This document shows, piece after piece, positions 8,280-17,540 of a stretch of 64,000 bases of DNA. The stretch's first letter is position 1. Each line of letters begins with the position of its first letter. Made by a program: the position numbers and the translations under genes. The stretch comes from Clostridiaceae bacterium. Lineage in GTDB: Bacteria; Bacillota; Clostridia; Lachnospirales; Lachnospiraceae. Where the stretch lies: the NCBI GenBank assembly GCA_902362725.1, contig CABIXM010000010.1:57545-121544 (forward strand), read 5' to 3'. A model generated the notes under the pieces. That model was not told the origin of the DNA and did not search any database. It was given only the letters and a program-made list of their open reading frames with translations.

Positions 8280-10316
8280 ATGAAGGGTAAGAGAACACGG
8301 GCGGATGCTAAAGTAAGAGAGGCAGAGAAAGCGGCGAAGAGAGCCGCGCAGGGAAATAAACCGAAGAAAATAGCTGCAGTAAAAGCGACAGAAGGAAAGG
8401 CGGTGGCACAGAAGCCGGAGGTATCCTGCTTCATCAGCGATTTTGACCAGTATCTGTTCGGACAGGGCAATCACTATGATATTTTCCGGAAGCTGGGGGC
8501 GCATCTGACGGAGCATGAGGGACAGAAGGGCGTACATTTCGCGGTCTGGGCGCCCCATGCGGTGCAGGTGCATGTTATCGGCGAATTCAACGGCTGGAAT
8601 GAGACAAGCCATCCCATGAACCGTCTGGAGCCTTTGGGCATCTGGGAGCTGTTCGTGCCGGGCGTACAGCTTGGCTGTCTCTATAAATATCTGATTGAGG
8701 CGCAGGATCACAGTCTGCTTTACAAGGCCGATCCTTACGCTACCGAGGCGGAGATGCGTCCGGGTACCGCGTCGAAGGTATCCGATATCTCGGATTTCCG
8801 TTGGTCGGACAAGGACTGGATGGAGAAGCGGAAAAAGAAGGATCCGAAGGAAGAGCCCATGGCCATCTATGAAGTGCATCCGGGCTCCTGGAAGAAGCAT
8901 CCCCATGGTCCCGATGAGGACGGGTATTATAATTACCGGGAGCTGGCCCATGAGCTGGCAGATTATGTGCTGGAGATGGGGTACACCCATGTGGAGCTGA
9001 TGGGCATCGCTGAGCATCCCTTCGACGGTTCCTGGGGTTACCAGGTGACCGGCTACTATGCGCCCACCTCCCGCCACGGCAGCCCGAAGGATTTTATGTA
9101 TCTGATCAATTATCTGCATCAGAAGAAGATTGGCGTCATCCTGGATTGGGTTCCGGCCCATTTTCCCAAGGACGCCCATGGTCTGGCGGACTTCGACGGC
9201 CAGCCGTTGTATGAGTATCCGGATCCCAGAAAGGGCGAGCATCCCGACTGGGGCACCAAGGTATTTAACTACGAGATGAACGAAGTGAAGAACTTCCTGA
9301 TTGCCAATGCCCTGTACTGGGTCGAGGAGTTCCATGTGGACGGCCTGCGCGTGGACGCGGTGGCTTCCATGCTGTACCTGGATTACGGCAGAGAGTCCGG
9401 CCAGTGGATTCCGAATAAGTTCGGCGGCAATAAGAACCTGGAGGCCATCGAGTTCTTCAAGCATCTGAACTCCGTGCTGCTGGGCCGCAACCCGGGCGCG
9501 GTGACTATCGCCGAGGAGTCTACGGCATGGCCCATGGTGACGGGCAGCCCCGAGGAAGATGGTCTGGGCTTCTCCTTCAAATGGAATATGGGCTGGATGA
9601 ACGATTTCCTGGAATATATGAAGCTGGATCCTTATTTCCGGAAGGGCGCGCATAATCTGATGACCTTTGCCATGACCTATGCCTACAGCGAGAATTATAT
9701 TCTGGTGCTGTCCCATGACGAGGTGGTGCATCTGAAGCGCTCCATGATCAATAAGATGCCGGGCGAGTACGAGGAAAAATTCGCGAACCTGAAGGCGGCT
9801 TACGCGTTCATGCTGGGCCACCCGGGCAAGAAGCTACTGTTCATGGGGCAGGAATTCGCCCAGCTCCAGGAGTGGAGCGAGGTCAGGGAGCTTGACTGGT
9901 ATCTGCTGGAGCAGGACCAGCACCGGGAGCTTCAGGCCTTCGTAAAGGCATTGCTGCATCTCTATCAGAAGACCCCGGCGCTCTACCAGCTGGATACCCA
10001 TCCCGATGGTTTCCAGTGGATCAACGCCAACGACGGATACCGCAGCATCTTTTCCTTTATGCGCTTCGACAAAGCCCGGAAGAAGAACCTGCTCTTCGTC
10101 TGCAACTTCACGCCGGTGGAGCGCCCCGATTACCGTGTGGGCGTGCCGAAGAAGAAGCAGTACAGGCTGGTACTGGACAGCGATGCGGCGGAGTTTGGCG
10201 GAAGCGGCGTAGAGAAGCCGACCGTCTACAAGGCCGAGGTCGGCGAGTGCGACGGTCAGCCGTACTCGATCGCTTATCCGCTTCCGGGGTATGGAGTGGC
10301 TGTGTTTGAGTTTTAG
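8280..10316 (+). CDS. glgB: 1,4-alpha-glucan branching enzyme
   Basis: A 678-residue GlgB that forms alpha-1,6 branches in glycogen. After a Lys/Ala-rich N-terminal tail of about 45 residues, which is not part of the usual core, comes a CBM48 domain (VWAPHAVQVHVIGEFNGWN) and a GH13 barrel. Catalytic residues are seen as Asp359 in GLRVDAVASMLY, Glu412 in IAEEST and Asp480 in LSHDEVV; their spacing (53 and 68) equals that of E. coli GlgB as I remember it. It lies 17 bases behind the amylase gene. No glgC, glgA or glgP is nearby, so the rest of glycogen metabolism must be elsewhere. Confidence 0.95.
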   Translation: MKGKRTRADAKVREAEKAAKRAAQGNKPKKIAAVKATEGKAVAQKPEVSCFISDFDQYLFGQGNHYDIFRKLGAHLTEHEGQKGVHFAVWAPHAVQVHVIGEFNGWNETSHPMNRLEPLGIWELFVPGVQLGCLYKYLIEAQDHSLLYKADPYATEAEMRPGTASKVSDISDFRWSDKDWMEKRKKKDPKEEPMAIYEVHPGSWKKHPHGPDEDGYYNYRELAHELADYVLEMGYTHVELMGIAEHPFDGSWGYQVTGYYAPTSRHGSPKDFMYLINYLHQKKIGVILDWVPAHFPKDAHGLADFDGQPLYEYPDPRKGEHPDWGTKVFNYEMNEVKNFLIANALYWVEEFHVDGLRVDAVASMLYLDYGRESGQWIPNKFGGNKNLEAIEFFKHLNSVLLGRNPGAVTIAEESTAWPMVTGSPEEDGLGFSFKWNMGWMNDFLEYMKLDPYFRKGAHNLMTFAMTYAYSENYILVLSHDEVVHLKRSMINKMPGEYEEKFANLKAAYAFMLGHPGKKLLFMGQEFAQLQEWSEVRELDWYLLEQDQHRELQAFVKALLHLYQKTPALYQLDTHPDGFQWINANDGYRSIFSFMRFDKARKKNLLFVCNFTPVERPDYRVGVPKKKQYRLVLDSDAAEFGGSGVEKPTVYKAEVGECDGQPYSIAYPLPGYGVAVFEF

Positions 10317-10341
10317 AGAATAAAGGATAAGAGTATAAAAT

Positions 10342-10411
10342 AACCAGGTCGTTTTGCAATATCATTTCTGATAAAGAAAGATATTTGTAAAACGGCCTGG
10401 TTTCTGTTTAT
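10342..10411 (+). terminator. Long imperfect terminator hairpin after glgB
   Basis: AACCAGGTCGTTTTGCAATAT pairs with the segment ending AAAACGGCCTGGTT, giving a stem of about 20 bp with a few mismatches, followed by TTTCTGTTTATTT. It can also close the converging FMN-binding-like gene, which ends at 10416. Confidence 0.8.
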
Positions 10412-10415
10412 TTGG

Positions 10416-10868
10416 TCAGGGTGTATCGTCTGCCTGCGGCGCAGCCGCCTTCTCCAGCGCCCGCTCTACGGCCCCGAGGATCACCTGAGAGGTGTACTGA
10501 GTGTCCTCTGAGTAGTCCAGTCCTTCCAGAGACTGGGTTTCGCAGATCTGCTCCGCCAGGTTGTCGAGGGCGGGTTGCATCAGGGGGTACATGGTTTCGA
10601 TGGCTTCGCTCAGGTTATTATAGGCGATGGATTCGATGCGGGTCTCGCTTACGGTGACAGCTACGTCTACGGCGTTGCCGCCCAGGGTGATGGACGAGGT
10701 GTAGACGCCGGGGGTGTATGCAGCATCGGCAGATGCAGGGCTCTTTTTGCCCTTCGGCGCGAACATGTAGACCAGCAGCAGAATCAGAAGGATTCCCAGC
10801 GCCACAAAGATTCCGGTGTAAATGAGCTCCTTCATGCGGAGCACGACAATTTTGGTTTTCGAACTCAA
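10416..10868 (-). CDS. Membrane-anchored FMN-binding-domain-like protein
   Basis: A 150-residue protein with an N-terminal membrane anchor (about residues 14-34, ending in a Lys-rich stop-transfer) and a small domain. The domain has the outline of the FMN_bind fold: GVYTSSITLGGNAVDVAVTV, then IESIAYNN, then a C-terminal TSQVILGAVERAL. The usual SGAT flavinylation motif before that last helix is replaced by YSEDTQYTS, so covalent FMN attachment is doubtful. I start it at TTG 10868 because AGGAGGG lies six bases before it; a longer frame upstream would run into an inverted repeat. Downstream of yitT but separated by that repeat. Confidence 0.65.
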   Translation of the reverse strand: MSSKTKIVVLRMKELIYTGIFVALGILLILLLVYMFAPKGKKSPASADAAYTPGVYTSSITLGGNAVDVAVTVSETRIESIAYNNLSEAIETMYPLMQPALDNLAEQICETQSLEGLDYSEDTQYTSQVILGAVERALEKAAAPQADDTP

Positions 10869-10943
10869 GGAAAGCCCTCCTGCGGGGGATTCGATTGTTA
10901 TAGGATATGCGGGAGGGAAGCGGGATATACGTATCATACCACA

Positions 10944-11084
10944 AACGGGCAGGGACTGTGTATTTATCTGTGCGCATCGTTTATCTGACACTGTATGTCT
11001 CCCACGGACGCAAGATCCGCAGGAGACACACAGCGTCCGCTAAAAAGCTGCACACATGATAAAATACACAGTTCCTGCCCTGTT
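10944..11084. repeat. 141-bp MITE-like long inverted repeat
   Basis: The outer arms (10944-10976 and 11049-11084) are imperfect inverted repeats of about 33 bases, including GGGCAGGGACTGTGTATTT against AAATACACAGTTCCTGCCC. Inside, GTCTCC/GGAGAC and CGGACGC/GCGTCCG form smaller nested pairings. It lies between yitT and the FMN-binding-like gene with no T-run, so it is not a simple terminator. It may be a miniature transposable element or a long RNA hairpin. No second copy was seen in this window. Confidence 0.75.
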
Positions 11085-11096
11085 GTATCGTATAGA

Positions 11097-11960
11097 TTAG
11101 CGCTCGATGAAGCCTTCCCCGAGGACTTCCCGGACATCGGTTACGATGACGAAGGCATTGGGATCACACTCTTTCGTCAGTTCTTTGAGCTGTACGATCT
11201 CCTTTTTCGCGACCACACAAAAAAGCATGTTCTTCGCGTCTCCGGAGTACATGCCGGTGGCGGAGATGCCGGTGACGCCGCGGTCCAGATCGGTCATGAG
11301 GATCTGGGACAGCTCGTCGGGTTTTTCGGTGATGATGAAGGCGGCTTTGGAGAATTTCAGGCCGTCTATGAGGCCGTCGGCGATGTGGGAGGTCAGGTAG
11401 ATGGCGATGATGGCGTAGAGGGTCATCTGGACGCCAAACAGGTACGCGCCGAACAGGACGATGAGGGTGTCCAGGATCCACATGATGGATGCTGTGCTAT
11501 AGTGCCGAAGGAAGTGTTGAATCAGGGCGGCGATGAGATCAGTGCCGCCGGTGGTGGCCTGGGCTACGAAGACAAGGCCGATGCCGACGCCCATGATGAG
11601 GCCGCCGTAGAGGGCTGACAGCAGCAGGTCGCCTTCGGCGATGGGGATGACCGGAAGGACGGACAGCCAGAATGACAGCATGACGGTGGCGAAGCCGGTG
11701 CGCAGCAGGTAGCGGAAGCCTTTGAGCTTCACAGCCAGCAGCAGGAACGGCACGTTCAGGATCAGGTTGGTGACGGACAGCGGGACGCCGCCGGGCACCA
11801 GTTTTTTGGTGAGCTGGCGGATGATAATGGCCAGACCGGAAAAGCCTCCGGTGATCAGGCTGGACGGATCGAAGATGGACGCCACGGCGAAAGCCATCAG
11901 GGCGGTGCCGACGACGATGAGCAGGATGTCCCGGAGTTTCATTTTTCTTGTAACTGACAT
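11097..11960 (-). CDS. YitT family membrane protein (DUF161 + DUF2179)
   Basis: A 287-residue protein with about six hydrophobic helices in the first 190 residues and a C-terminal soluble domain. The phrases SLITGGFSGLA, ATTGGTDLIAALI and YSGDAKNMLFCVV are hallmarks of the Firmicutes YitT/YpjC/YvjA family, whose biochemical function is not established. The last 90 residues are the DUF2179 regulatory-looking domain. Start ATG 11960 follows a GAAAGGGAAA site. It heads a minus-strand pair with the FMN-binding-like gene and is divergent from the PucR-type regulator; a strong hairpin sits in that 331-base divergent spacer. Confidence 0.9.
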   Translation of the reverse strand: MSVTRKMKLRDILLIVVGTALMAFAVASIFDPSSLITGGFSGLAIIIRQLTKKLVPGGVPLSVTNLILNVPFLLLAVKLKGFRYLLRTGFATVMLSFWLSVLPVIPIAEGDLLLSALYGGLIMGVGIGLVFVAQATTGGTDLIAALIQHFLRHYSTASIMWILDTLIVLFGAYLFGVQMTLYAIIAIYLTSHIADGLIDGLKFSKAAFIITEKPDELSQILMTDLDRGVTGISATGMYSGDAKNMLFCVVAKKEIVQLKELTKECDPNAFVIVTDVREVLGEGFIER

Positions 11961-12098
11961 ATGATAGTTTCCCTTTCAAGTATTTCTCTCCGGGATCAAA
12001 ATTATCATAGGAAGGAAAAAAAAGCAAGGGGGAAGTGCTGGGAATCTCTTTGTGAACTATGTATAGGAAATATTTGGGTTGATAAATGAAAAAAGCTT

Positions 12099-12133
12099 GA
12101 GGAAATGCATAAAAATTTTGCATTTCCTCTTTT
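12099..12133. promoter_or_regulatory. Hairpin in the divergent yitT / regulator spacer
   Basis: GAGGAAATGCA and TGCATTTCCTC form a perfect 11-bp stem with a 9-base AT loop, followed by TTTTC. It looks like an intrinsic terminator but no plus-strand gene ends here, so it may be an attenuator in the leader of the regulator gene or a protein operator. Apart from this the spacer (11961-12291) is AT-rich and shows no gene. Confidence 0.6.
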
Positions 12134-12291
12134 CAATTTTGTTGTTTTGCATTAATATATAAATTAGGTTTCTAGTGTTTTAAGAAAAAGAGGGGTATTT
12201 TCATTGTAAATATTGCCAGAAACGGGGTTGGAGAAGGATTGGCGATATGCACAAAGCGAAAACTATATGAACAAAAGGAGCGGAGAGATTT

Positions 12292-13380
12292 ATGATTTCA
12301 AATCAGGTATTGCAGAACACGATTGACGGACTCAAAGGAATTACCAGAATCGATCTTTGTGTGATCGACACGGAGGGGAAGGTACTCGCGTCCACATTTC
12401 CGGAGGCGGACGCCTATACGGGTTCCGTATTGGCTTTCATAGATTCTCCGGCGGACAGCCAGGTGATTCAGGGTTTCCAGTTCTTTAAAATATTTGATGA
12501 TAATCAGCTGGAATACATTCTTCTGCTGAACGGCGGAAGCGAGGATGCCTACATGATCGGCAAGCTGGTGGTATTCCAGATCCAGAATTTACTGGTTGCA
12601 TATAAGGAGCGATTCGATAAAGATAATTTTATCAAGAACCTGCTTCTGGACAACCTGCTTCTGGTGGATATCTACAACCGGGCCAAGAAGCTGCATATCC
12701 AGACCGAGGTGCGCAGAGCAGTCTTTACCATTGAGACCGGCCGGGAGAAGGATACGGCTTCCCTGGAGAATGTGCGGACTCTGTTCGGCGCAAAGTCCCA
12801 TGATTTTATCACGGCGGTGGACGAGAAGAATATCATCGTGGTGAAGGAGCTGGCGGACAATGAGGGCTACCCGGAGCTGAACCGCACGGCCAAGGTCATC
12901 TGCGATCTCCTGAACAATGAAGGGGACGAAAGGGTGCACGTGGCTTACGGTACAATCGTGGGCGAAATTAAGGAGGTGTCCCGTTCTTATAAAGAGGCGC
13001 GCATGGCTCTTGACGTCGGCAAGATTTTCTTTGATGACAAGGATATTATTGCATATAGCACTCTGGGCATCGGACGTCTGATTTATCAGCTTCCGATTCC
13101 TCTGTGTAAGATGTTTATCCGGGAGATCTTTGACGGCAAGTCTCCGGACGATTTCGACGAGGAGACGCTGACTACCATCAACAAGTTCTTCGAGAACAGC
13201 CTGAATGTATCGGAGACCTCCAGACAGCTCTATATCCACCGCAATACGCTGGTGTACCGTCTGGATAAGCTGCAGAAGAGCACCGGCCTTGACCTTAGGG
13301 TGTTCGAGGATGCGATCACGTTCAAGATTGCGCTGATGGTAGTGAAATATATGAAATACATGGAGTCCATGGATTATTAA
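12292..13380 (+). CDS. PucR/CdaR-type helix-turn-helix regulator
   Basis: A 362-residue cytoplasmic protein. The C-terminal 60 residues are the PucR HTH (HTH_30): NVSETSRQLYIHRNTLVYRL followed by DKLQKSTGLDLR. The middle holds the GGDEF-like region found in CdaR/PucR proteins (VAYGTIVGEIKEVSRSYKEA), and the N-terminal about 130 residues look like a small sensory domain. Family members respond to sugar diacids, purine metabolites or amino acids; the ligand here is unknown. It lies just before ftsE (32-base gap), so it may regulate, or merely share a transcript with, the cell-wall hydrolase cluster. Confidence 0.85.
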   Translation: MISNQVLQNTIDGLKGITRIDLCVIDTEGKVLASTFPEADAYTGSVLAFIDSPADSQVIQGFQFFKIFDDNQLEYILLLNGGSEDAYMIGKLVVFQIQNLLVAYKERFDKDNFIKNLLLDNLLLVDIYNRAKKLHIQTEVRRAVFTIETGREKDTASLENVRTLFGAKSHDFITAVDEKNIIVVKELADNEGYPELNRTAKVICDLLNNEGDERVHVAYGTIVGEIKEVSRSYKEARMALDVGKIFFDDKDIIAYSTLGIGRLIYQLPIPLCKMFIREIFDGKSPDDFDEETLTTINKFFENSLNVSETSRQLYIHRNTLVYRLDKLQKSTGLDLRVFEDAITFKIALMVVKYMKYMESMDY

Positions 13381-13412
13381 CAATTGGTAAGCTAAGGCTG
13401 AGGAGTGAAAAA

Positions 13413-14102
13413 ATGATTGATATACAGAACGTGACAAAGTCCTATGCCACGGGCGTGCAGGCCTTAAATGGCGTCACGCTGCACATTGACAGGGGCGAAT
13501 TTGTCTTTATCGTGGGAAACAGCGGTTCCGGCAAGTCCACGCTGATCAAGCTGCTCTTGAAAGAACTTGACCCCAGTTCCGGAACCATTAAGGTCAATGG
13601 AATCAACCTGAATAAGATGAAAGCAAAGGCGATTCCGAAGTATCGCAGAAAGCTGGGCGTGGTGTTCCAGGATTTCCGTCTTCTGAAGGACCGGAACGTC
13701 TATGAGAATATCGCCTTTGCCCAGCGGGTTATCGCCACACCCAGCAAGGACATCCGGAAAAATGTGCCGAAAATGCTTTCCCTGGTAGGTCTGGCGGAGA
13801 AGTACAAGTCTTTCCCGAAGCAGCTCTCCGGAGGAGAGCAGCAGAGAGTTGCCCTAGCGAGGGCTTTGGTAAACCGGCCGAATATTCTGCTGGCCGACGA
13901 GCCTACCGGTAACCTGGATCCGAAGAATTCCAGAGAAATCATGAAGCTTCTGGAGACCATCAACGAGCGCGGTACGACCGTGCTGGTGGTAACGCATAAC
14001 CAGGAGATTGTAGATCAGATGAAGAAACGGGTAATTGTCATGAACAAAGGCGTCATAATCAGTGACGAGCGCAACGCTGGGTACACACAGAATGCGAATT
14101 AG
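13413..14102 (+). CDS. ftsE: Cell division ATP-binding protein FtsE
   Basis: A 229-residue ABC ATPase that pairs with FtsX to switch on peptidoglycan hydrolases at the septum or side wall. It has Walker A GNSGSGKS (35-42), signature LSGGEQQ (138-144) and Walker B ILLADE (158-163) with the ensuing PTGNLDP D-loop. Start ATG 13413 follows GAGGAG. Its last 11 bases overlap the start of ftsX, as expected for tight stoichiometry. Order ftsE-ftsX-M23-ctpA is typical of clostridia and implies a common regulon. Confidence 0.97.
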   Translation: MIDIQNVTKSYATGVQALNGVTLHIDRGEFVFIVGNSGSGKSTLIKLLLKELDPSSGTIKVNGINLNKMKAKAIPKYRRKLGVVFQDFRLLKDRNVYENIAFAQRVIATPSKDIRKNVPKMLSLVGLAEKYKSFPKQLSGGEQQRVALARALVNRPNILLADEPTGNLDPKNSREIMKLLETINERGTTVLVVTHNQEIVDQMKKRVIVMNKGVIISDERNAGYTQNAN

Positions 14103-15000
14103 TTCTATCGGCTACTGCCTGAAGCAGGGCCTGAAAAATATCTGGCGCAACAAAATGTTTTCCCTGGCGTCGATTGCCACCATGTCCGCCTGTATTTTCC
14201 TGTTTGGAATCTTTTTCTGTGTGGTAGAGAATTTCCAGTATATGGTAAAAGAGGCGGAGAAATCCGTGGCGGTTACCGTATTCTTTGACGAGGGAATGTC
14301 TGAGGAGGACATTCAGGCGATAGGTGAAAAAATCCAGGCCCGGAGCGAGGTGTCTGAGGCGGTCTTTGTATCCGCGGAGGAATCCTGGGAGCAGTATAAG
14401 GAGATTTATTTTAAAGATAACCCTCAGCTTGCGGAGGGCTTTGCAGATGATAATCCGCTGGCCAATCAGGCCCATTATGAGATTTATTTGAAGAATGTGG
14501 AACAGCAGGAGAGCCTGGTAGAATGGCTGGGCAGCGTGGAAGGCGTCCGTAAGATTAATCAGTCTGCCCAGGTGGCAGATATTCTGACGAATTTCAATAT
14601 GCTGATTGGTTATATTTCTGTGGCAGTGATTATTTTGCTGCTGTGCGTATCGGTCTTCCTGATCAGCAATACGGTCACCATCGGTATCGCAGTCCGCAAA
14701 GAAGAAATTGCAATCATGAAGCTGATCGGAGCCACCAACGGTTTCGTCAAGGCCCCCTTTGTAGTGGAGGGTATTATCATTGGAATCCTGGGCGCTGCTT
14801 TCCCGTTGGCGCTGCTGTATTATCTGTATACACAGCTCGTGGGCTTTGTGGGAGATAAGTTTAATGCGCTGACAGGGCTTCTGCAGTTCCTTCCGGTAAA
14901 TGAAATGTTCCGGATTCTGCTTCCGGTGGGCCTGGCGCTGGGCGTGGGCATCGGCTTCTTCGGCAGCTTCTTTACCATTCGGAAGCATCTGAAGGTGTGA
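14092..15000 (+). CDS. ftsX: Cell division protein FtsX (permease-like)
   Basis: A 302-residue membrane protein with the FtsX plan: cytoplasmic start, TM1 at about 20-45 (LASIATMSACIFLFGIFFC), an extracellular domain of about 120 residues that in other species contacts the hydrolase activator, then three more TM helices ending at a short basic tail. I chose ATG 14092 ([22 protein letters not shown]). A GTG at 14062 would add ten residues and deepen the overlap with ftsE. It transmits ATP hydrolysis by FtsE to the M23 protein encoded next. Confidence 0.95.
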   Translation: MRISSIGYCLKQGLKNIWRNKMFSLASIATMSACIFLFGIFFCVVENFQYMVKEAEKSVAVTVFFDEGMSEEDIQAIGEKIQARSEVSEAVFVSAEESWEQYKEIYFKDNPQLAEGFADDNPLANQAHYEIYLKNVEQQESLVEWLGSVEGVRKINQSAQVADILTNFNMLIGYISVAVIILLLCVSVFLISNTVTIGIAVRKEEIAIMKLIGATNGFVKAPFVVEGIIIGILGAAFPLALLYYLYTQLVGFVGDKFNALTGLLQFLPVNEMFRILLPVGLALGVGIGFFGSFFTIRKHLKV

Positions 15001-15028
15001 TGAGGTTAAAAAGAGGATATGTAACACA

Positions 15029-16243
15029 ATGAAAAGAATGCGTGTGGCAGGCTCTCTCCTTGCGGTGGCGCTTGCAGTTGGCTGTATTTTCACGAATGAG
15101 AACCTGCGGGTGTCCGCGACGGCGAGTAAAATCGATACCAGCGATCTGGAGGATAAGAAGCAGGATACCCTGGATAAGATCAAGGATATCAAGTCGGACA
15201 TCAGCGACACCAAAAAGCGAATCTCGGATCTGGAGAACAGCAAGAGTAATCTGGAGACGTATATCTCCAAGCTGGATCAGGAGGCCAATAACCTTGCGAA
15301 GCAGATCGACAAGCTGAACAAGGATATTGAGGCCAAGAAAGAGGAGATTACCGTGGCGGCGGAGAAACTTGCCGAGGCGGAGGCCACGGCGGCTCAACAG
15401 TACGAGGACATGAAAAAGCGGATTCAGTATCTCTATGAAAATGGGAATCCGTCTTACCTGGAGCTGTTCCTGACGTCGGAGAGCATGGCCGATTTTCTGA
15501 ATAAATCCAGCTATGCGGAGCAGGTGACGGCCTACGACCGGAGTATGCTGGAGGAATATATTGCCCAGAAGCAGGCGGTGGAGGAAAAGAAAAAACAGCT
15601 GGAAATCGAGAAGGAAGATCTGGACGCCATGGCGGACGCGGCTTCCGAGCAGAAGAAAACCGTGGACGGCCTGATTAAAAGCAAGACAGCCCAGATTCAG
15701 AGCTATCAGGATCAGATCGACAGTGAGAACAGCAATGCGGCCGAATATAAGGCAGATCTGACCAAGCAGCAGAAGTTGCTCGATCAGATTGAGCAGCAGA
15801 TCGCGGCGGCAGCAGCGGCTAACGCCCAGGCCGGCGACGGCGACGGCGGAGCCTCCGGTTTTCTGTGGCCCTGCCCCAGCAGCAAGCGGATCACTAGCGG
15901 CTTTGGGAACCGCGCCCAGCCTACGGCGGGAGCTTCAACCAATCATAAAGGCATCGATATCGGTGCTTCCTACGGAGCATCGATTATAGCTGCGGCAGGC
16001 GGGCGTGTGACCACGGCGGCCTACAGCAGTTCTGCGGGCAACTACGTAGTCATTTCCCATGGAAACGGTCTGTCTACCGTATACATGCACTGCTCCGCAT
16101 TGTATGTGAGCGCCGGACAGACGGTCAGTGCGGGCCAGTCTATCGCTGCAGTGGGTTCCACCGGCTATTCCACCGGCAATCATCTGCATTTTGGCGTGAT
16201 TAAAAACGGAAGTTATGTAAACCCGCTGGGCTATGTGGGCTAG
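15029..16243 (+). CDS. EnvC-like murein hydrolase/activator, M23 peptidase with coiled coil
   Basis: A 404-residue secreted protein. Residues 1 to about 32 are a signal peptide. Residues about 38 to 265 are two long coiled-coil stretches as in EnvC/PcsB, the partners of FtsX. After an Ala/Gly linker the LytM/M23 domain runs from about 278 to the end. Zinc ligands appear intact: His306 and Asp310 in NHKGIDIG, and His385 and His387 in NHLHFGV, so it may be an active DD-endopeptidase and not only an activator. It lies 28 bases behind ftsX. Expected site of action is the outer face of the membrane at sites of wall splitting. Confidence 0.93.
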   Translation: MKRMRVAGSLLAVALAVGCIFTNENLRVSATASKIDTSDLEDKKQDTLDKIKDIKSDISDTKKRISDLENSKSNLETYISKLDQEANNLAKQIDKLNKDIEAKKEEITVAAEKLAEAEATAAQQYEDMKKRIQYLYENGNPSYLELFLTSESMADFLNKSSYAEQVTAYDRSMLEEYIAQKQAVEEKKKQLEIEKEDLDAMADAASEQKKTVDGLIKSKTAQIQSYQDQIDSENSNAAEYKADLTKQQKLLDQIEQQIAAAAAANAQAGDGDGGASGFLWPCPSSKRITSGFGNRAQPTAGASTNHKGIDIGASYGASIIAAAGGRVTTAAYSSSAGNYVVISHGNGLSTVYMHCSALYVSAGQTVSAGQSIAAVGSTGYSTGNHLHFGVIKNGSYVNPLGYVG

Positions 16244-16281
16244 GCGGAATTGGACGAAGGATAAGGACATATACTGGAATT

Positions 16282-17499
16282 ATGGAAAATAAAAAGCAGT
16301 TTATCAGGGGAATTGCCGTCGGCGTGGTGATTACTGCGCTGGTGGCGGGCGGAGTTTCCTTCGGAAGCCGGGCGCTTACGAAGGTCTCCGATGAAAAGAA
16401 GGCGGAAAGCGGCGAGCTGAATCTGACCAGCACAGCGGTCGAGGATAAGATCACCGAGATTGAGACACTGGTTCAGAAGTATTATCTGAATGAGATTGAT
16501 ACGGAGCAGGTGGAGAACTATCTGTATAAAGGTATGATCGCAGGCCTGGATGACGCCTATGCGGCCTACTATACGAAGGAAGAATACCAGAGCATGATGG
16601 ATTCCACCAACGGAAGCTACTATGGCATCGGTGTGGAAATGAGTCAGAATATGACCACCGGAATCATCACCATTACCCGGGTCTTTGAGGGATCGCCCGC
16701 GGAGGAGGCAGGCCTGCTTCCGGGAGACGTCATTTACAAGGTGCAGGATACAGAGGTGACCGGAGAGGATCTGACCAAGGTGGTCTCCATGGTAAAGGGA
16801 GCGGAAGGCACGACGGTTCCGATTTCCGTGGCCAGGGAAGGGGAAAGCGATTATCTGACCTTTGACGTGGAACGCAGAACCATCGAGATCGCTACGGTAG
16901 AGCACAGGATGCTGGACGGCAATATCGGCTATATCTCCATCGCCAGCTTTGATGATGTGACGGTCAATCAGTTCCTGACCGCTCTGGAGGATCTGGAAAA
17001 TCAGGGAGAGACTGCGCTGATTATCGACCTTCGCAACAACGGAGGCGGCCTGGTGTCAAGCGCGGGCAGCATTCTCGACCGCCTGCTACCGGAAGGCCTG
17101 ATTGTATACACAGAAGACAAATACGGCAACCGGGAGGAACTGAAGTCCGACGCCGAGAACTATTTTGATAAACCGCTGGCTGTCCTGGTCAACGGAAACA
17201 GCGCCAGTGCTTCGGAAATCTTCGCCGGGGCCATCAAGGATTACGGAATCGGCACGCTGGTGGGAACCCAGACCTTTGGCAAGGGCATTGTCCAGAAGGT
17301 GTATCCCTTAAGCGACGGTACGGCTGTGAAGCTGACCGTATCCAAGTATTATACGCCCAAGGGCAACAATATCCATGGAATCGGCATAACGCCGGACGTG
17401 GAGGTGGAGCTGGATGCGGACGTGGCCAACGCGATCACGATTCCGGAGGAGAAGGATAACCAGCTTCAGAAGGCTGTGGAAATCTTAACAGAAAAATAG
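16282..17499 (+). CDS. S41 C-terminal processing protease (CtpA/CtpB type)
   Basis: A 405-residue membrane-anchored protease. One N-terminal hydrophobic segment (residues about 9-28) is followed by a helical region, a PDZ domain (about 100-190: GIGVEMSQ through GDVIYKVQ) and the S41 domain. The catalytic Ser309 in GNSASASEIF and Lys334 in TFGKG are 25 residues apart, as in Prc and CtpA. Such proteases trim or degrade wall hydrolases and sporulation proteins; its place behind the M23 gene suggests that protein as a substrate (inference). Terminator follows. Confidence 0.94.
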   Translation: MENKKQFIRGIAVGVVITALVAGGVSFGSRALTKVSDEKKAESGELNLTSTAVEDKITEIETLVQKYYLNEIDTEQVENYLYKGMIAGLDDAYAAYYTKEEYQSMMDSTNGSYYGIGVEMSQNMTTGIITITRVFEGSPAEEAGLLPGDVIYKVQDTEVTGEDLTKVVSMVKGAEGTTVPISVAREGESDYLTFDVERRTIEIATVEHRMLDGNIGYISIASFDDVTVNQFLTALEDLENQGETALIIDLRNNGGGLVSSAGSILDRLLPEGLIVYTEDKYGNREELKSDAENYFDKPLAVLVNGNSASASEIFAGAIKDYGIGTLVGTQTFGKGIVQKVYPLSDGTAVKLTVSKYYTPKGNNIHGIGITPDVEVELDADVANAITIPEEKDNQLQKAVEILTEK

Positions 17500-17505
17500 A
17501 GAGCG

Positions 17506-17540
17506 AAACCCCTGTCCGGAGAATTACGGACAGGGGTTTT
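17506..17540 (+). terminator. Intrinsic terminator of the ftsEX-ctpA operon
   Basis: AAACCCCTGTCCG and CGGACAGGGGTTT form a 13-bp stem with an 8-base loop, ending in TTTT. The T-run at 17537-17540 also begins the first hairpin of the repeat element that follows. Confidence 0.92.

Noticed and set aside
8250..9821. A 523-codon minus-strand frame
   Set aside because: Antisense to glgB; no domain, no start signal, and glgB has its catalytic residues in the plus frame.
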